From NCBI RefSeq assembly GCF_001570725.1, contig NZ_BCNV01000001.1:2046001-2110000 (forward strand): a DNA stretch of 64,000 nt, written 5' to 3'. Every line of letters starts with the position of its first letter. The stretch's first letter is position 1. The notes below the pieces were generated by a model. That model did no database searches. It saw only the letters and a program-made list of their open reading frames with translations, and was not told the DNA's origin. This stretch comes from Paenibacillus amylolyticus. Lineage in GTDB: Bacteria; Bacillota; Bacilli; Paenibacillales; Paenibacillaceae. A program made the translations under genes and the position numbers. Positions 46,472-56,124 of this stretch are shown here, piece by piece.

Positions 46472-49400
46472 GTGCGGAAATATGCAAAGATTTTATTTAT
46501 GTTTTTACTAGTTATTGTCCTGCTGATCAGTTCGTTTTCAAACGTATTCATTACATACGTATCAGCTGCTAGTACCGATGTGACAAGGGAAGTAGCTTCT
46601 CAATTTATTCAAAGTGTAGATATAAGAACAAAGGTAGGAACAATGTCAGGAGCTACACTTATTGATACACCTGATCTAGAGAAAGATACGGTACCGTTAA
46701 CCTTAAAGGCAGATCAGGCTTTTCAGGCGGATCTTGCTCTCCAGCCAGATAAAGTTACTGTGCAAAAGAATGGAGCATTAGTTAATGGAACAGACATTGG
46801 GTGGACAATTACAGTAAACAAGGAAAATGTTGCTGTTAATAATGCAGTGCTCGTTGATATGATTCCAGATAGCCAGATTCTGAATGAATTATCGATACGA
46901 GTGAATGGAGGGTTACCACCAGGATCTGTAATAGATAATGGAAGCAGCTTATCTATTGCATTGGGCAATATTACAACGCGACAGGTCATTACCTTTACTA
47001 CGTCATTAAAGGAAACAGCATTACTTGCGGCGCTAGAAGCAGGAGATCCGTCCATTCCTGTAAGGAATACCGCTTATCTTGAGCATGACGATAACGAGAC
47101 AACGAATGTGGATAGTCCGAAGACGGTAACTATTCCACTCAATATTTTAAGTACATCGGGAAGCTATGATGCTACAACGACAGTGAATAATACAAAAAAT
47201 ATTACTTGGACGATTGTCGTGAATGAAGCCGAACTGGCATTCAACAATGCTATTATCAAGGATACGCTTCCTGCCGGGCTAACTTACATTGCTGGAACAG
47301 CAACTGTAAATGGTACTAGTGTTACTCCCGTAACAAGCGGCTCAGAACTTACCTTCAACCTGGGTAATATTACAAACGCGGTTACGATTACGTACGAAAC
47401 TGAAATTGAGCCTGCTCGTTTCCAAACAAATGGCTCATATAATTTCATAAACGAAGCAGTCCTTACTTGGGATGGCCTTACTGGAACCGGAGTAGAAAAA
47501 AATGCTTCAGTAGGAGTTGGAAGTAACTTTTTCAACACGTCAGGTGCGGGTTATAACCGAGCGAACGGTGTCATTTCTTGGTCAATTGATATTAATAGTG
47601 AAAATATTAATTGGGCTGCACCAACGATTACGGATAGTATCCCAAGCACGCAACAGTATATTCAAGGCTCTGTTCGAATTGTGGATCATCAAGGTAGTGC
47701 TTATGCTGGCGGCGCATTTAACTACAATACTGGAACTTCAACACTTCGTTATACTTTTGGTTCTGCTATTAATTCACGATACACCATTACCTTTGATACA
47801 AAGCCAGCAAATACAGACAACATTACAGCTAACTTTATTAGCAGCTCTAGTAGTCACTTTTCAAACACAGCAAGCATTTCTAGCGGCACAATTACCCGTA
47901 ATAGTACAGGCACGCAGAGCTATACAAGCAATGTGTTGAAAAAGGATGCAGAAGGCTATGATCTAAATGTAGCTGGGCGTAAGATTACGTGGAAGTTGAC
48001 TGTCAATGAAAACGGGGCAACAACTCCAAGTGCACCGAAAGCAGGAACTGATCCTAGTTTGTACGCTGCTATTGCACTCCCAAATGTAAGTATTGTCGAT
48101 ACTATTCCAGCCGGACTTACCTTTATACCCAGTAGCGTCAGGGTACTTGATCGCAACAGTAATCCTGTCACGGGTCTGGTAACGGTAAGCGGAACAGATG
48201 TCGTAACCTTCGATTTTAATTCCAATATTACGGAGCAATACACGATCTACTTCGATACTGCCATTACGGATCTATCCAAATTCATATCACAAAATAGTAC
48301 GTTGAATAATGGTAATTTTAATGTTAAGAATGAAGCGACATTAATCCATGATAAAACGACAAGATCCACTACTGATTCAGCAACTCAAACCGTCAGCAAC
48401 CATATTGTAAGTAAAAAAGGTATTCCAACCACTAATGGAAATAAGTATATTGATTGGGTTGTATATTTGAACTCTAATGCAGTAAATCTTAATCAGCTGC
48501 TAGATGTTGATAGATTCTGGTTAATTGATAACCTGCAAGCAGGTCTTGAGCTAGATACAACAAGCGTGGAATTAATCGCATACGGTGGAGCAATTAACGT
48601 ACCTGACAATTTACCAGCAAACGGAAATGATGGTTTAGGTGCAGGTACACCAGTACTACTTGATGGCTCTCATATTGTCTATGATGCTACCACTAGAGAA
48701 TTTAGATTTAATATTCCCAATGATACGATTGATAAGGCATATAAGCTTTCTTTCCGTACGTATGTAACGGAAACGGTAGCCTCTGGATCTCGCTTTTCCA
48801 ACATGATTAATCTATTTGGCTCTAAAGATAATGTTGCTGTTCCAATCAATGGTGCTTACCAGTCTAACGATTCACGCCAAGTAACGTTCTTGGAAGCTGG
48901 AAGCATGGGATACGGTAATCTTGGTAAATTAATTGTTAAACAGGCAGATTTAGATGATAACAACGTTAAATTATCTGGTGCAACCTTTGCCTTGTATGAT
49001 CAATATGGGAATAAGGTTCAAGAAAAAGTAACCGTAAATGGAGAACTGGAATTCAATCGAATTAAATATGACTTGCCTTACTATGTTAAAGAGGTAGCGG
49101 CGCCAACAGGATATCTACTGAGTAGAAATGCAAGTGTGGACGGCACTCCAACAACTGTTACGCCAATAGGAGCTGTTGTAGAGAATGCCATTCCATTAAC
49201 ACTAACAGCTTCACATACTCCTAAGTATTTAGAATTAGTTTTTGCTAATGAAGAGATTAGTTCAACGGTGTTCATCAGCCCTGTGAGCGTAAACTTTGAT
49301 AAGAAGGTATCTGCCCAAACAGACGTAAGGACAACGATGACGCTGAATGGTAACACATTAACAAGTGTCGCGAACGGTTTAACTTTGCTAACGTTAGGGA

Positions 49401-50254
49401 CGGATTACACGGTTGTGGGCAACACAGTTACATTCCTGAAGGCGTACTTGGCGAGTCAGTCAGTCGGTACGACAAACTTGATATTCACATTCAGCGGAGG
49501 AGCAACACAGACGCTTGCAATCACGGTAAGTGAAACGACACCAGCACCAGGTTCAGGTTCTGCATCAGTACCAAGTTCAACACCAACACCAGAGCCAGCA
49601 CCGGAGCCAGAGAAAGAAATAGGTTCAATTCCACCACCTAAACCATTCTACATTGATGGAGTTAATATGGATGTAATTAAAGCACTGGTAGCAAAAGCGA
49701 ATTCTGCACCTGTAGTATCATTTAAGGATGTGCCGGCGATTACCCCAAATGCTAAAGCAATCGGGTTTGCGACTAAGCTTGGGATTATCAACGGATATGA
49801 TGATGGTTCATTTCGTGCTCGTGCTACGATAACTAGAGCAGAGTTTGCATCTATGCTAGTAAGAGCACTTGGATTAACGTCAGAAGGTTCCCCCGAATTT
49901 AAAGACACTCAAGGTCACTGGGCGGCCAATGCCATTGCTGTATTAAAGACATTAGACATTGCTAAGGGTTACTTAGACGGAACATTCAAACCGGATCAGT
50001 CGATCACCAGAGCGGAAATCGTAGCTATGCTTTCAGAAGTAATGAACACTTCTTTTGTGAGAAACAATAAGTTCAAAGATGTTATAGGTCACTGGGCAGA
50101 GGCAGAGATTGGTACATTATCAGATATGGGGATTGTAAAGGGTACACCGGATGGTGTATTCAGACCGAATGCTAATGCTACGAGATATGAGTCGTTACTC
50201 ATGATCTTACGTATGCTGAATGCCAGTCTTGATCATTCGCTAAACGTAGAATAG
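46472..50254 (+). CDS. S-layer-anchored adhesin with repeated beta-sandwich modules, SpaA-like domain, X2 domain and three SLH domains
   Basis: 1260 residues; GTG start, AAGGATG about 10 bases upstream. Signal peptide about 1-34 (ending YVSAAS). Residues about 90-810 hold repeated isopeptide/DUF11-like modules (GWTITVNKENVAVNNAVLVD, TWTIVVNEAELAFNNAIIKD, WSIDINSENINWAAPTITDS, WKLTVNENG). Next come a prealbumin-like SpaA module (about 811-925, GATFALYDQYG, YYVKEVAAPTGYLL), an X2-type module (about 930-1020, ISPVSVNFDKK), a Pro/Glu-rich linker and three SLH domains (about 1083-1260, NGYDDGSFRARATITRAEFA, FKDTQGHWAANAIAVL). It would be displayed on the cell wall; the ligand is unknown. Codon use is more A/T-rich than the neighbours. 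Confidence 0.87.
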   Translation: MRKYAKILFMFLLVIVLLISSFSNVFITYVSAASTDVTREVASQFIQSVDIRTKVGTMSGATLIDTPDLEKDTVPLTLKADQAFQADLALQPDKVTVQKNGALVNGTDIGWTITVNKENVAVNNAVLVDMIPDSQILNELSIRVNGGLPPGSVIDNGSSLSIALGNITTRQVITFTTSLKETALLAALEAGDPSIPVRNTAYLEHDDNETTNVDSPKTVTIPLNILSTSGSYDATTTVNNTKNITWTIVVNEAELAFNNAIIKDTLPAGLTYIAGTATVNGTSVTPVTSGSELTFNLGNITNAVTITYETEIEPARFQTNGSYNFINEAVLTWDGLTGTGVEKNASVGVGSNFFNTSGAGYNRANGVISWSIDINSENINWAAPTITDSIPSTQQYIQGSVRIVDHQGSAYAGGAFNYNTGTSTLRYTFGSAINSRYTITFDTKPANTDNITANFISSSSSHFSNTASISSGTITRNSTGTQSYTSNVLKKDAEGYDLNVAGRKITWKLTVNENGATTPSAPKAGTDPSLYAAIALPNVSIVDTIPAGLTFIPSSVRVLDRNSNPVTGLVTVSGTDVVTFDFNSNITEQYTIYFDTAITDLSKFISQNSTLNNGNFNVKNEATLIHDKTTRSTTDSATQTVSNHIVSKKGIPTTNGNKYIDWVVYLNSNAVNLNQLLDVDRFWLIDNLQAGLELDTTSVELIAYGGAINVPDNLPANGNDGLGAGTPVLLDGSHIVYDATTREFRFNIPNDTIDKAYKLSFRTYVTETVASGSRFSNMINLFGSKDNVAVPINGAYQSNDSRQVTFLEAGSMGYGNLGKLIVKQADLDDNNVKLSGATFALYDQYGNKVQEKVTVNGELEFNRIKYDLPYYVKEVAAPTGYLLSRNASVDGTPTTVTPIGAVVENAIPLTLTASHTPKYLELVFANEEISSTVFISPVSVNFDKKVSAQTDVRTTMTLNGNTLTSVANGLTLLTLGTDYTVVGNTVTFLKAYLASQSVGTTNLIFTFSGGATQTLAITVSETTPAPGSGSASVPSSTPTPEPAPEPEKEIGSIPPPKPFYIDGVNMDVIKALVAKANSAPVVSFKDVPAITPNAKAIGFATKLGIINGYDDGSFRARATITRAEFASMLVRALGLTSEGSPEFKDTQGHWAANAIAVLKTLDIAKGYLDGTFKPDQSITRAEIVAMLSEVMNTSFVRNNKFKDVIGHWAEAEIGTLSDMGIVKGTPDGVFRPNANATRYESLLMILRMLNASLDHSLNVE

Positions 50255-50334
50255 AGAAATAGCGAATGAAGATCCGATCGAACAGATGCTGGGTAAACTG
50301 GTGAACCTGAAATCTCATACTCTAAAATAGGCTT

Positions 50335-50385
50335 ACGACCGATTCCCAATATTTTCACCTGGGAATCGGTCGTTTAAATTTAGAC
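50335..50385 (+). terminator. Terminator after SLH adhesin
   Basis: ACGACCGATTCCCA pairs with TGGGAATCGGTCGT; the following TTTAAATTT is only partly T-rich, but the stem is strong. Confidence 0.75.
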
Positions 50386-50514
50386 ATTGATAATGTAGTT
50401 CATCAGCTGCAACTCTTGTCGAATCTCCGTTATAAAAGGGTTTCACACTAATATCTGCATAATATAGAGGAAGCAAAGTCTTTGTTTTTATCTTTTGTCA
50501 TGTATCAAGAAATC

Positions 50515-51402
50515 CTACTCCACTTTAAACAAGCCAGCATGGTCTTCATAGTACGAAGTAATGAAATCACGAAATTCCCCAACAGCAGGAGATAACCATT
50601 TTTGTTTGACCCAGGAGAGGCTAATTGGATATATAGCTGAATCATCATCAATTTTTACATAACGTAACCCCAGTGCTCTACACACGGAGATCGGAAGTAA
50701 TGCAACACCCTGATTAAGCCTGATAATTTCAAGCAGGGTATGAGAATCAACCTCAAATGCAAGGTTGGGCAGGAAGCCTGCTTTTTCACAGAGCATAATG
50801 GTAAATCGGCTGTACTCCTTATTATCGGCAAGGGAAATAAAGGGCTCATTTGCAACAACATTTAATGAGATGCTTGTTTCTCCGCCGTATGCATGATTCA
50901 TGGGCACAACCAGAACAATATCCTCCTCGACCAGGACAACACTCTCAATCTCCTCATCCTGAATCGGATGCCCCGTAATGCCCATATGCATGTCGCCTTT
51001 CTTCAATCCTGTAATAATTTCACTACGAGTCCCAATACCTTGATGAAGCTTGGTTTCGGGGGAATCGTTGATATAGTCACTAATAAGTCCAGTGAGGAAT
51101 CGGGTATTGGTAATCGAGATCCTGATCGTATTGGAGATCTGCTTTTCCTCCGCTTTAATCTCCATCTCTGCATTTTCAATTTCAATAAAAATCCTGTTCA
51201 CATGCTTCAATAAAATTTCACCTGAGGAATTCAATTGAATATTTCGTCCTCTCCTATGAAATAAGGGGGTACCCAGTTCATCCTCAAGTCTTTTAATCGT
51301 CAAGCTTAGGGAAGGTTGAGCAATATTCAATTGCGCAGCTGCCTTAGAGATATGTTCAGTATAGGCAACGGTCTGAAAGTATTTGAGCTGTAGTAATTCC
51401 AT
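50515..51402 (-). CDS. LysR-family transcriptional regulator, divergent from acetoacetate decarboxylase gene
   Basis: 295 residues; N-terminal winged helix-turn-helix (MELLQLKYFQTVAYTEHISKAA, IAQPSLSLTIKRLEDELG) and C-terminal effector domain. AAGGAGTG lies before the ATG. It faces away from the decarboxylase/reductase pair across a very A/T-rich gap of about 150 bp, its probable operator region. Confidence 0.92.
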   Translation of the reverse strand: MELLQLKYFQTVAYTEHISKAAAQLNIAQPSLSLTIKRLEDELGTPLFHRRGRNIQLNSSGEILLKHVNRIFIEIENAEMEIKAEEKQISNTIRISITNTRFLTGLISDYINDSPETKLHQGIGTRSEIITGLKKGDMHMGITGHPIQDEEIESVVLVEEDIVLVVPMNHAYGGETSISLNVVANEPFISLADNKEYSRFTIMLCEKAGFLPNLAFEVDSHTLLEIIRLNQGVALLPISVCRALGLRYVKIDDDSAIYPISLSWVKQKWLSPAVGEFRDFITSYYEDHAGLFKVE

Positions 51403-51554
51403 TGATCTGCACTCCTTATTTATTCTGATAAATATATATAGTACTTATTATGTATTATATTAAATTTAAATATTGATGTAGAATTTTTTTATGAGATACA
51501 GATCAAATTTTTATATAACAAAACTTAACTAAATTTATGAGGTAGGTGTCTTTG

Positions 51555-52301
51555 ATGAAAATCGATGTGAATAACATAGCTAAAAATCTGAATACACCCC
51601 TAACGGCTCCGGCATACCCGATGCCACCGTACAAATTCGTGAATCGTGAATACTTGAATATTATTTACCGAACCGATGAAAAAGCGTTGCGGGCAGCCGT
51701 GCCAGAGCCTCTGGAAATTACGGAACCTTTGGTTAAATTTGAAGTGATGTGGATGCCGGATGTTTCTGGGCTGGGTGCCTATACCGAAGCTGGACAAGTT
51801 ATCCCTGTGCAATTTAATGGAGAGGAAGGCGATTATGTGCATTCGATGTATGTAGACAATTTCCCCGCGATTGCGAGTGGTCGAGAGCTCACCGCCTATC
51901 CGAAAAAGCTGGGGGCACCCAAGTTATATACCGATTCGGATACACTTGTTGGCACACTTGATTATGGAACACTGCGTGTAGCTACGGCAACGATGGGCTA
52001 TAAACATGTGGAGATGGATAAGGAGCTCGCCAAACGTGAAATATGCCGACCTAATTTTATGATTAAGATTGCTACGGACTATACCGGGAATTTAAGAATA
52101 TGTGATCTGATCCGTACTCAAATTACGGACATCGAAGTGAAGGAGGCTTGGACAGGACCTGCCCGGCTTCAACTGTTCGAACATGCATTGGCACCTCTTG
52201 CAGATCTGCCTGTGTTGGAAGTGGTGTCCGCTTCTCATATCCTTACGAACCTAACCTTAAACGCTGCACAACCTGTATATAACTATCTGGAAGAGAAATA
52301 A
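51555..52301 (+). CDS. Acetoacetate decarboxylase family protein
   Basis: 248 residues from the ATG at 51555 (GAGGTAGGTG upstream). The family removes CO2 from beta-keto acids through a Schiff base. The active-site pair is K117-K118 in GRELTAYPKKLGAP, matching the catalytic Lys115-Lys116 of the clostridial enzyme, and the ICRPNFMIKI region is conserved. Whether it acts on acetoacetate or another keto acid cannot be said; it is coupled (14 bp) to a ketopantoate-reductase-family gene and controlled by a divergent LysR, unlike solventogenic operons. Confidence 0.88.
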   Translation: MKIDVNNIAKNLNTPLTAPAYPMPPYKFVNREYLNIIYRTDEKALRAAVPEPLEITEPLVKFEVMWMPDVSGLGAYTEAGQVIPVQFNGEEGDYVHSMYVDNFPAIASGRELTAYPKKLGAPKLYTDSDTLVGTLDYGTLRVATATMGYKHVEMDKELAKREICRPNFMIKIATDYTGNLRICDLIRTQITDIEVKEAWTGPARLQLFEHALAPLADLPVLEVVSASHILTNLTLNAAQPVYNYLEEK

Positions 52302-52315
52302 GGAGGAAAAATAAA

Positions 52316-53350
52316 ATGAGAATTGCAATTGTAGGGGCAGGTTCTTTGGGAACCATCGTAGGTGCATACCTTGCAGATGGCGGACTTGACGTTGAGTTAA
52401 TTGATGCATATCAGGAACATGTAAATGCTCTAAATCAGACAGGTGCTAAAGTAACGGGTACCACAGAGTTTCAGGCCAAAGTAAAAGCCATTAATCCTGA
52501 TCAAAAATCAGGACAATATGACCTCGTGTTACTTTTAACCAAACAACTATATAATGATTCCATCCTTCAGGAACTACTTCCATTCTTGAAAGAAGACAGT
52601 ATGGTGTGTTCCTTGCAGAACGGGATTCCGGAAGAAAAAGTGGCGTCCATCGTGGGTGAAAAAAGAGTTATCGCTGGCTCCGTTGAATTTGGCGCTACGT
52701 TCATTGAACCAGGTGTATCAAGTCTGACTACCGAGTATACTCAATTTAAACAGTATGCTTTTCAGATTGGCGAATTAAATGGTGAAATCACCGAACGAAT
52801 TCAACGCGTGAAATCGGTGTTGGATCTTGTGGGCGGAACACATATTTCCGATAACCTGGTTGGAACCAAATGGTCCAAATTGTTGATTAACAATGCCTTC
52901 AGTGGTTTATCGGCTGCATTGAATGGTGAGTACGGGGACATTATTGATCATGAAGCCGGCATAGTTAGTGCAGCTCATATAGCGGACGAAACGATTAAAG
53001 TTGCTCGCGCCAATGGAGTGACATTGGTTAAAATGAATGGATTCGACATCGCTTCACTTGAACTGAACAGCGAAGAAGACATCCCTGAACGGGTGAAAAC
53101 TCTACGTTACGTGATGGAGCCCTCCAGACTGCTCAAAGCAAGCATGCTTCAAGATCTGGAGAAAAACCGCAAAACGGAGATTGATTATATTAACGGGATT
53201 GTGTCAAGCAGAGCAAAAGGTACCGGTATTGCGACACCTTATAATGATTTAGTTGTACAACTGGTCAAATCTGCTGAAGAAACTCAAACCGTTCCTGATT
53301 TTGACACGAATATTAAAGCTTTTGAAGAACTATTAAGTGCACCAAAATAA
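52316..53350 (+). CDS. Ketopantoate reductase (PanE/ApbA) family protein
   Basis: 344 residues. N-terminal Rossmann fold with GAGSLGTIVGAYLADGG for NADPH (about 7-23), LLLTKQLYNDS and a C-terminal helical domain with the conserved catalytic Lys region (VGTKWSKLLINNAFSGLSAAL) and ENRKTEIDYINGIV-like segment. The family reduces 2-dehydropantoate to pantoate, but copies outside pan operons act on other 2-keto acids. AAGGAGG precedes the ATG. It follows the decarboxylase gene and ends at a terminator, so the two form an operon. Confidence 0.88.
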   Translation: MRIAIVGAGSLGTIVGAYLADGGLDVELIDAYQEHVNALNQTGAKVTGTTEFQAKVKAINPDQKSGQYDLVLLLTKQLYNDSILQELLPFLKEDSMVCSLQNGIPEEKVASIVGEKRVIAGSVEFGATFIEPGVSSLTTEYTQFKQYAFQIGELNGEITERIQRVKSVLDLVGGTHISDNLVGTKWSKLLINNAFSGLSAALNGEYGDIIDHEAGIVSAAHIADETIKVARANGVTLVKMNGFDIASLELNSEEDIPERVKTLRYVMEPSRLLKASMLQDLEKNRKTEIDYINGIVSSRAKGTGIATPYNDLVVQLVKSAEETQTVPDFDTNIKAFEELLSAPK

Positions 53351-53368
53351 ATTCAACTATTCCAACTG

Positions 53369-53396
53369 AAAGTCGCTAATATAGCGGCTTTTTTGT
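53369..53396 (+). terminator. Terminator after decarboxylase/reductase operon
   Basis: AGTCGCTA pairs with TAGCGGCT around ATA, followed by TTTTTTG. Confidence 0.85.
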
Positions 53397-53492
53397 TGTA
53401 TCCGAAAATCTTGTCAGGCTTGATTTTATGAGGGATAGAATATTCTTCGTAATTTTTGTTTCCTAATATTATACAAAAAGAGGAATTGAATT

Positions 53493-53501
53493 TGGTATAA
53501 T
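53493..53501 (+). promoter_or_regulatory. Extended -10 promoter of second membrane/TPR-like gene
   Basis: TGGTATAAT is a TGn-extended consensus -10 about 42 bp before the start. It matches the arrangement at 21957-21965 before the paralogue. Confidence 0.6.
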
Positions 53502-53542
53502 ATAGACTTGCTGGTTATTTTTCTAATAGAAGGAGATTCATT

Positions 53543-54193
53543 ATGAGGTACTCTTGGTGGGAATTCGGGTTTTATTTGGTTGTATTGATGTTTGTCTTGT
53601 TTATGCAAATAAACGAATATCCTTTATTTCTGATTATGGGGGTTGTAGTCGTTACCATTCTTATCGCATTTATTAAGCATGTTTTTTATCCTTTAGTATT
53701 TGATAAGCGTATAGATCGTCTAGAGTCCTTTTTATCCGAGCAGCAAAATACACCTGGGACATACATTATTTATGTTCTTGCGAACAGACTTGATGATGAG
53801 GCAGAACTAGTCATGGAGCAAATTATGCAGAAATATAAACGGAAATCGACGCAGGCCTCGTTCAAGGCAGCTTATGGATTATATCGCAAAGATATGTTTG
53901 CTATTCGGCAAGCTGTACCTCATATTGGATTATCGGACTACCGTACATATTATGAAACCATTTTACTCTTGGAAGACGGGAGAAGTGATGAGGCACGGGA
54001 AAGACTTCAATCCATTAAGAAAAAGTGGATGCGATCAACATTGCTTGCCTATATTGAACTCAAAGCAGAAAACCGCAATACCGCCATCCAGCACGCACAT
54101 GCAGCACTTAACTCTTCCAGAGGTGTTGATCGTTATGTTTTATATAAGGAATACGAAAGAGTATTACCAGAAGTTGTTGGACACTTATCGTAA
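53543..54193 (+). CDS. Membrane-anchored helical-repeat protein, unknown function (paralogue of 21997-22620)
   Basis: 216 residues with the same plan as its paralogue: two transmembrane helices (about 8-25 and 28-46, FYLVVLMFVLFMQI; LFLIMGVVVVTILIAF), then helical repeats (VLANRLDDEAELVMEQI, FKAAYGLYRKDMFAIRQAV, YYETILLLEDGRSDEARERL, AYIELKAENRNTAIQHAHAAL). The LANRLDDE, DYRTYYET and KxWMRS segments are shared with the paralogue. GAAGGAG lies before the ATG. No named family recognised. Confidence 0.85.
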   Translation: MRYSWWEFGFYLVVLMFVLFMQINEYPLFLIMGVVVVTILIAFIKHVFYPLVFDKRIDRLESFLSEQQNTPGTYIIYVLANRLDDEAELVMEQIMQKYKRKSTQASFKAAYGLYRKDMFAIRQAVPHIGLSDYRTYYETILLLEDGRSDEARERLQSIKKKWMRSTLLAYIELKAENRNTAIQHAHAALNSSRGVDRYVLYKEYERVLPEVVGHLS

Positions 54194-54211
54194 AATGGTA
54201 AAAATATTATA

Positions 54212-54247
54212 AAAAAATAAACCGTGCTCCACGGTTTATTTTTTTTC
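54212..54247. terminator. Bidirectional terminator between membrane/TPR-like gene and AraC gene
   Basis: AAATAAACCGTG pairs with CACGGTTTATTT over a short loop, with A and T runs on both sides. It overlaps the stop of the AraC gene. Confidence 0.9.
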
Positions 54248-55954
54248 ATTTGCTGGCACAAGGGCCAGTCTATCCTTAGCAAAAATAGAGGGTAGAACCG
54301 TCAATAACCTCTCACGGGTAAGGGGATCATCGTAGTTCCAGCCAGCTTCTACTATATGTACTTTACTGGGTGCCAGCATTCCAACCAAACTTTGGAGCGT
54401 AGAAGGGATATGTACATTCATCTCCTCCTGAGGTACCATCACGAAGTTTCGGTCTCCAGTGTATTGCGTGATTTTATTAAAATCGATTTGTATCCACGGT
54501 CTGCCATCAACGATCAGCTGATTTACGGATTCAGTGGGTCGAAAGCCAAGTGATTCATACACGGTAGCGGCAAATCCCGTCTGTCCCATAACATATATAT
54601 TCTTGCCTAGCACCAGATAGACAGTAGCTCGTTCTCCAGCAGTATAATCATCCGCCAATTGTCGCCGGATCCTCCTGACACTATCCTCATAGCGGTCGAT
54701 CCACTGTTCAGCCGTTCTGCTTCGACCGAAAAGACCCGCAATATAACGAAGACGCTCAAAAGTGCTGGTTGATTCGCGATAGACGATGGTTGGGGCAATG
54801 GCATCCAGACGAGGTAACTGCTGCTCACTATAGTTGCCTAGCAGTATAAGATCAGGCTTCAGCAGGGAGACTTGTTCCGGTGCGCCTTGCAGTCCAATGT
54901 CCGGGATGTGATGCAGTTTGTTTCGATATATGACTTGTGATTTCATTGTAGTTATACCCGCGCCGACTGGGTGGATACCGATAGCAAGTAACTCACCAAG
55001 GGTATTGGTACCTGTGGCCACGATTCGTACAGCCGCATCAGGGAGGGAAATCTGCCTGCCAAGGGAATCGGTGATCGTTCTTTGCCTGGTCCGTCTTAGT
55101 ATATTGGCGTATTCCCGTGGAGGGTGTCCTGTGAGTTGATGAAAGCGCCGACTGAAATAATATTCATCTTTAAAACCGACTTGTCGGGATATTTCACGTA
55201 AGGTCTCGGTAGAGCTGGACAGTAGCCTTTTAGCATGCTGGACCCTGAGCTCTGTCAGGTAGTCCGTCGGCTTCTTACCTGTCATCAACTTAAACAATTT
55301 GCTATATTGCCATCGAACCATCCCGGCCATTTCGGCCAAGAACTCTACCGTCAGATCTTCGTAATAGTGCTGTTCCATATATCTGAGTGTACGCTGTACC
55401 GCTTGATCACTTTGCACTGGCGGAGGAGGGCTTTCCAGCTGAGCCATCAGGCCAAGTATCAGTTGCAGGCGAGCCTGAGTAACTGCTAATTTTGAATGAT
55501 GAGTAGGAGGGTATTTTTTCTCCTGCAACCGATTTTGCTTGTTGGATAGCAAAAGGGATGGAACTACCCAGTCCTCTCCTGCCAATGCCAATTTTATAGT
55601 AGAAAGAGATAGCCTGTAAGGAAAGCCCAGAATAAGAGGAGGGCAAGCCGGAAGCAGAGTCAACTGATCCACCTGAAAAGCAAGAAAGGTCAACCGAGCT
55701 ACATGCGCTTGCTCTTTTATCGTTTTAAGTATGTAGGATTGCTGAGTAGGGAGAAGAATACAACTACCTTGGCTCAGATCTTGCGAAATGTTGTTCGTCA
55801 ACAGGCGAATTCCATGATCCAGAGTAATAAGCAGTGTGTATTCATTGGCATCCTTGCTCTTAGTTGATGGATTATGATGATTGGTTTCCTCAAGTGGTGT
55901 GAGTTGAAGCAGATCACGCTGCTGCAGTTGGATGTATAGGGAAGCCATTTGCAT
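54236..55954 (-). CDS. AraC-family regulator fused to periplasmic-binding (siderophore-type) domain (Btr-like)
   Basis: About 572 residues from the ATG at 55954, which has GGAG about 9 bases upstream (a TTG start at 55990 is less likely and lies in the Fur box region). An N-terminal cupin-like part (about 10-130) is followed by an AraC double helix-turn-helix (about 180-285: LTVEFLAEMAGMVRWQYSKLFK, LREISRQVGFKDEYYFSRRFHQL). The C-terminal part (about 300-570) is a TroA/FecB-type ligand-binding domain without a signal peptide (VRIVATGTNTLGELLAIG, PDLILLGNY). This resembles Btr, which senses ferric siderophore in the cytoplasm and activates its uptake genes. It follows the binding-lipoprotein gene and has its own Fur box. 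Confidence 0.9.
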   Translation of the reverse strand: MQMASLYIQLQQRDLLQLTPLEETNHHNPSTKSKDANEYTLLITLDHGIRLLTNNISQDLSQGSCILLPTQQSYILKTIKEQAHVARLTFLAFQVDQLTLLPACPPLILGFPYRLSLSTIKLALAGEDWVVPSLLLSNKQNRLQEKKYPPTHHSKLAVTQARLQLILGLMAQLESPPPPVQSDQAVQRTLRYMEQHYYEDLTVEFLAEMAGMVRWQYSKLFKLMTGKKPTDYLTELRVQHAKRLLSSSTETLREISRQVGFKDEYYFSRRFHQLTGHPPREYANILRRTRQRTITDSLGRQISLPDAAVRIVATGTNTLGELLAIGIHPVGAGITTMKSQVIYRNKLHHIPDIGLQGAPEQVSLLKPDLILLGNYSEQQLPRLDAIAPTIVYRESTSTFERLRYIAGLFGRSRTAEQWIDRYEDSVRRIRRQLADDYTAGERATVYLVLGKNIYVMGQTGFAATVYESLGFRPTESVNQLIVDGRPWIQIDFNKITQYTGDRNFVMVPQEEMNVHIPSTLQSLVGMLAPSKVHIVEAGWNYDDPLTRERLLTVLPSIFAKDRLALVPANEKK

Positions 55955-55974
55955 TCGGGAGCACTCCAATCTAG

Positions 55975-55989
55975 TGATAACAATTCTCA
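55975..55989. promoter_or_regulatory. Fur box before AraC-type siderophore regulator
   Basis: TGATAACAATTCTCA matches the Fur 7-1-7 consensus TGATAATnATTATCA at 12 of 14 specified positions. It lies about 20 bp before the start of the regulator gene. Confidence 0.65.
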
Positions 55990-56062
55990 ATTACTAGTTT
56001 ACCACATTTTACACCTTAGAAAATGTTTCGTTGCAGACCTTATTACACGCAGTACAAATTTA

Positions 56063-56106
56063 CAAAATCAAAAAATCCTCCATAGCCCAAAGGGGGTGGA
56101 GGATTT
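56063..56106 (-). terminator. Terminator after siderophore-binding lipoprotein gene
   Basis: On the minus strand AAATCCTCC pairs with GGAGGATTT around a C-rich loop, followed by TTTTGATTTTG. Confidence 0.85.
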
Positions 56107-56124
56107 CGACGTTATCAAGCGTTA

